From Salvelinus alpinus (Eukaryota > Chordata > Actinopteri > Salmoniformes > Salmonidae): DNA of 64,000 nucleotides. The translations under genes and the position numbers were made by a program. Shown piece by piece: positions 61,761-64,000 of this stretch. Position 1 is the stretch's first letter; each line of letters opens with the position of its first letter. Below the pieces are notes generated by a model. The model was not told the DNA's origin, ran no database searches, and saw nothing but the letters and a program-made list of their open reading frames with translations. The stretch lies in the NCBI RefSeq assembly GCF_045679555.1, contig NC_092091.1, positions 12,177,918 to 12,241,917 of the forward strand, written 5' to 3'.

Positions 61761-63536
61761 CTGACCAATAGCAGAGGAGACAGTCGTTACATAATTGACG
61801 ACAGATACACAATCTTCTCTCTGTCAAAGTTGATTGTGTTTCTGAATTTAAAAATCACTTCCTGAATTGAAAATTAAATCTATCCAGTGCAATGCATTAA
61901 CTAAATTCTTAACCTAATGGATATGCGGCTTTGTAAACAAAACTATCTGAAAAGCTCCTAAAGATGAATTGCAAGCGCAGCACTGGCATCTGACTTGGCG
62001 TCATCGCAGCACAAAAAAAATACGTATTGTAAAGATTTCCCAATGTCATCTTGTGCTGACAAAGCATAGAAAGTAATATATCTTAGTGAGTTGTATCATC
62101 TTTTTCTTTGTAAATGAGCTATTTTTACTAAACTTTTTTTAGGGGCATTATTTAGTTGGTACATCCATTATTGGAGTTGTAAATTAATTATATGTACACA
62201 GTGACTATTGAAAAAAAAAAAATACTTAGATGCCTAATGAGCTTAGTTCTACTGTAACACCCCCATCAGAACCCAAAATCTAAGTTTGTTTTACTCCATT
62301 GTTTGTAAACAATGTAAATCAACATTGTGTGCAGACTCAAAACATGGTTAAAACCATCATTTTGATCTCACAGATGGTCAGTCCCTGCATCCATAGCTCT
62401 GTCTATGAATTTGAGAGTGGTTACATTTCTAGAGCCCCATAGCTCAGGTGTTTGCCAACACAGTGGCAGGGTCATTTTGTTATTGTTTGAACTGCAGATT
62501 TCCCCTTGGTTGTTAAATAAGATACATGTATGTTTGAGGAATTTTAATTATGAGATTTCTGTTGTTTAAATTTGGCGCACTGCACTTTCACTGGCTGTTG
62601 TCATATCATCCCGTTAACGGGATTGCAGCCATAAGAAGTTTTAATAGGTGATTCATCTAACATTTGACTCTTTCCATGCAGCTGTGACTTGTCATTTGAC
62701 CTTTCTCGTTCGTTACTCACTCACCATGGCAGGTTAGTGTGAAGTGACCAGCCAATCACAGTGGCTATTGTGTACACGTGAATCCAAGGTCAAAAAGGTT
62801 TAAATGGGGTTGTACCCTCAATCTCCAGTCCTGTGTGTATCAGAGAGTACGAGAGACGGGGACTTGTTGCACCTCAATGGGAGAATGTCTGAACATTCAT
62901 TGTACCGCTACTCCTCGATGCATAATGAATGAACAACAAAAGAGAGATTGTTTCCTCGGGAAATCCAATGAATGTCCACGGCTACACTATATGTGTTACA
63001 TTGGACAATAAAGTTGTATTGTTGTATTGCAAGTCTCGTGTGAGTTTGTCCAAATGAATTGTCAAGGGTCTCATCTATAAGAGCTCAGCTACAATGGGTA
63101 TTGAGGACAAGCACTGGTATTGGAATGTACAGCACAATCTCTCTACCAATCTCTACAGCGTGAACAAAACGTTTTTTTGTTAGAACTATAAGAGTGAAAT
63201 GCAATGACCACATAAGACAACATTTATGAATGTTATTTCACTCATAACTGCCTTGTTAGTATAATCAGCTCAATAGGAGAATATTGTCACTATGTATTCC
63301 ATGTTTGTTTGCTGATGAGTGAAACGAGGAAACATTTAATTTAAGTGACATTTCATCCGTAATTAGAGACCCAACTGAGCAGCGATAATTGGATTTAAAC
63401 TGTCAAACTGCATCAGAAGGCCAGATTAAAGAACTTAAATCAGGATTAAGAGGTACTGTACAATTTAATCACGATTAACAGAGGTACTGTAGCTGGAAAA
63501 ACGAGTTAAATAGAAGTGACAGCGCAAGACAGGGTA
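61761..63536 (-). other. swap70 intron, no further exon seen
   Basis: I find no coiled-coil-encoding block on the minus strand here, so the next upstream exon should be beyond 64000. The A/T-rich stretch 62130-62230 has an A run. Confidence 0.5.
62335..62645. repeat. Probable dispersed salmonid repeat
   Basis: ccctgcatccatagctctgt, ctatgaatttgagagtgg, gaggaattttaattatgag, cactttcactggctgttgtc and atcccgttaacgggat are blocks I recall together in many salmonid introns. The central ccgttaacgg is a short palindrome. No coding content, family unnamed. Confidence 0.4.
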
Positions 63537-64000
63537 AGTTGAGCTGCGGGACAGGGTAAGTTGAGCTGCGGGACAGGATAAGTTGAGCTGCGGGACAGGA
63601 TAAGTTGAGCTGCGGGACAGGGGTGAGCTGAGCTGCGGGACAGGGGTGAGCTGAGCTGAGGGACAGGGGTGAGCTGAGCTGAGGGACAGGGGTGAGCTGA
63701 GCTGCGGGACAGGGTAAGTTGAGCTGCGGGACAGGATAAGTTGAGCTGCGGGACAGGATAAGTTGAGCTGCGGGACAGGGGTGAGCTGAGCTGCGGGACA
63801 GGGGTGAGCTGAGCTGAGGGACAGGGGTGAGCTGAGCTGAGGGACAGGGGTGAGCTGAGCTGAGGGACAGGGGTGAGCTGAGCTGAGGGACAGGGGTGAG
63901 CTGAGCTGAGGGACAGGGGTGAGCTGAGCTGAGGGACAGGGGTGAGCTGAGCTGAGGGACAGGGGTGAGCTGAGCTGAGGGACAGGGGTGAGCTGAGCTG
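63537..64000. repeat. 22-23-bp minisatellite running off the window
   Basis: About 20 units in two main versions: gggtaagttgagctgcggga with ca (22 bp) and ggggtgagctgagctgaggg with aca (23 bp). The first type dominates at 63537-63620 and 63700-63770, the second elsewhere and up to the edge. Alternation of types suggests block duplication. The right end is outside the window. Confidence 0.95.

Noticed and set aside
63400-63536. A further swap70 exon next to the 22-bp minisatellite, by analogy with the other two arrays
   Set aside because: Minus-strand translation of this stretch is short, interrupted and not coiled-coil-like. The array is probably simply intronic.

Overview
This window reads as nuclear DNA of a salmonid fish (salmon, trout, charr or close kin). 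I infer that from the dispersed families, several of which I recognise as salmonid: Tc1-like transposons of the subfamily behind the reconstructed Sleeping Beauty element, L2/CR1-like and Rex1-like LINEs, and short foldback elements. The only host gene I can support is the 3' part of swap70 on the minus strand (five coding exons, 55,005-61,760). I see no RNA gene and no CRISPR array.

Layout. 1-20,154: a macrosatellite of about 21 units of roughly 1 kb, open at the left edge, with higher-order duplications. 20,392-26,668: a Tc1 element on the minus strand split by an L2-like LINE (20,581-25,637) that keeps a 970-codon ORF. 26,858-27,094: a hAT-like miniature element. 27,320-28,160 and 31,436-32,830: two decayed hAT transposase genes. 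28,372-29,612: a Rex1-like LINE. 34,084-35,578: a Sleeping Beauty-type Tc1 copy. 36,490-40,520: a nest in which a Rex1-like LINE carries an L2 tail and a complete Tc1. 41,218-42,823: a Tc1 whose transposase is disrupted by about one frameshift. 44,071-45,049: a 51-bp minisatellite. 46,320-47,580: a third Rex1-like LINE. 49,283-52,071: a decayed copy of an abundant jockey/CR1-group LINE. 53,036-54,870: small foldback elements. 55,005-64,000: swap70, whose introns hold three minisatellites and a fourth Tc1, with a further minisatellite running off the right edge.

How it works together. Most of the window is mobile and satellite DNA with no sign of selection. The swap70 exons join in a consistent frame (108, 167, 199, 97 and 119 coding bases) and encode a coiled coil followed by the conserved C-terminal tail. 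The most unusual observation is that two consecutive swap70 exons each have a 46-bp minisatellite that overlaps the 3' splice acceptor. One array repeats the acceptor AG about 33 times. The other repeats it in 9 of 16 units and is open in all three frames in the sense direction. The second main observation is the macrosatellite, whose right half is related to a single-copy dispersed repeat at 30,715-31,090.
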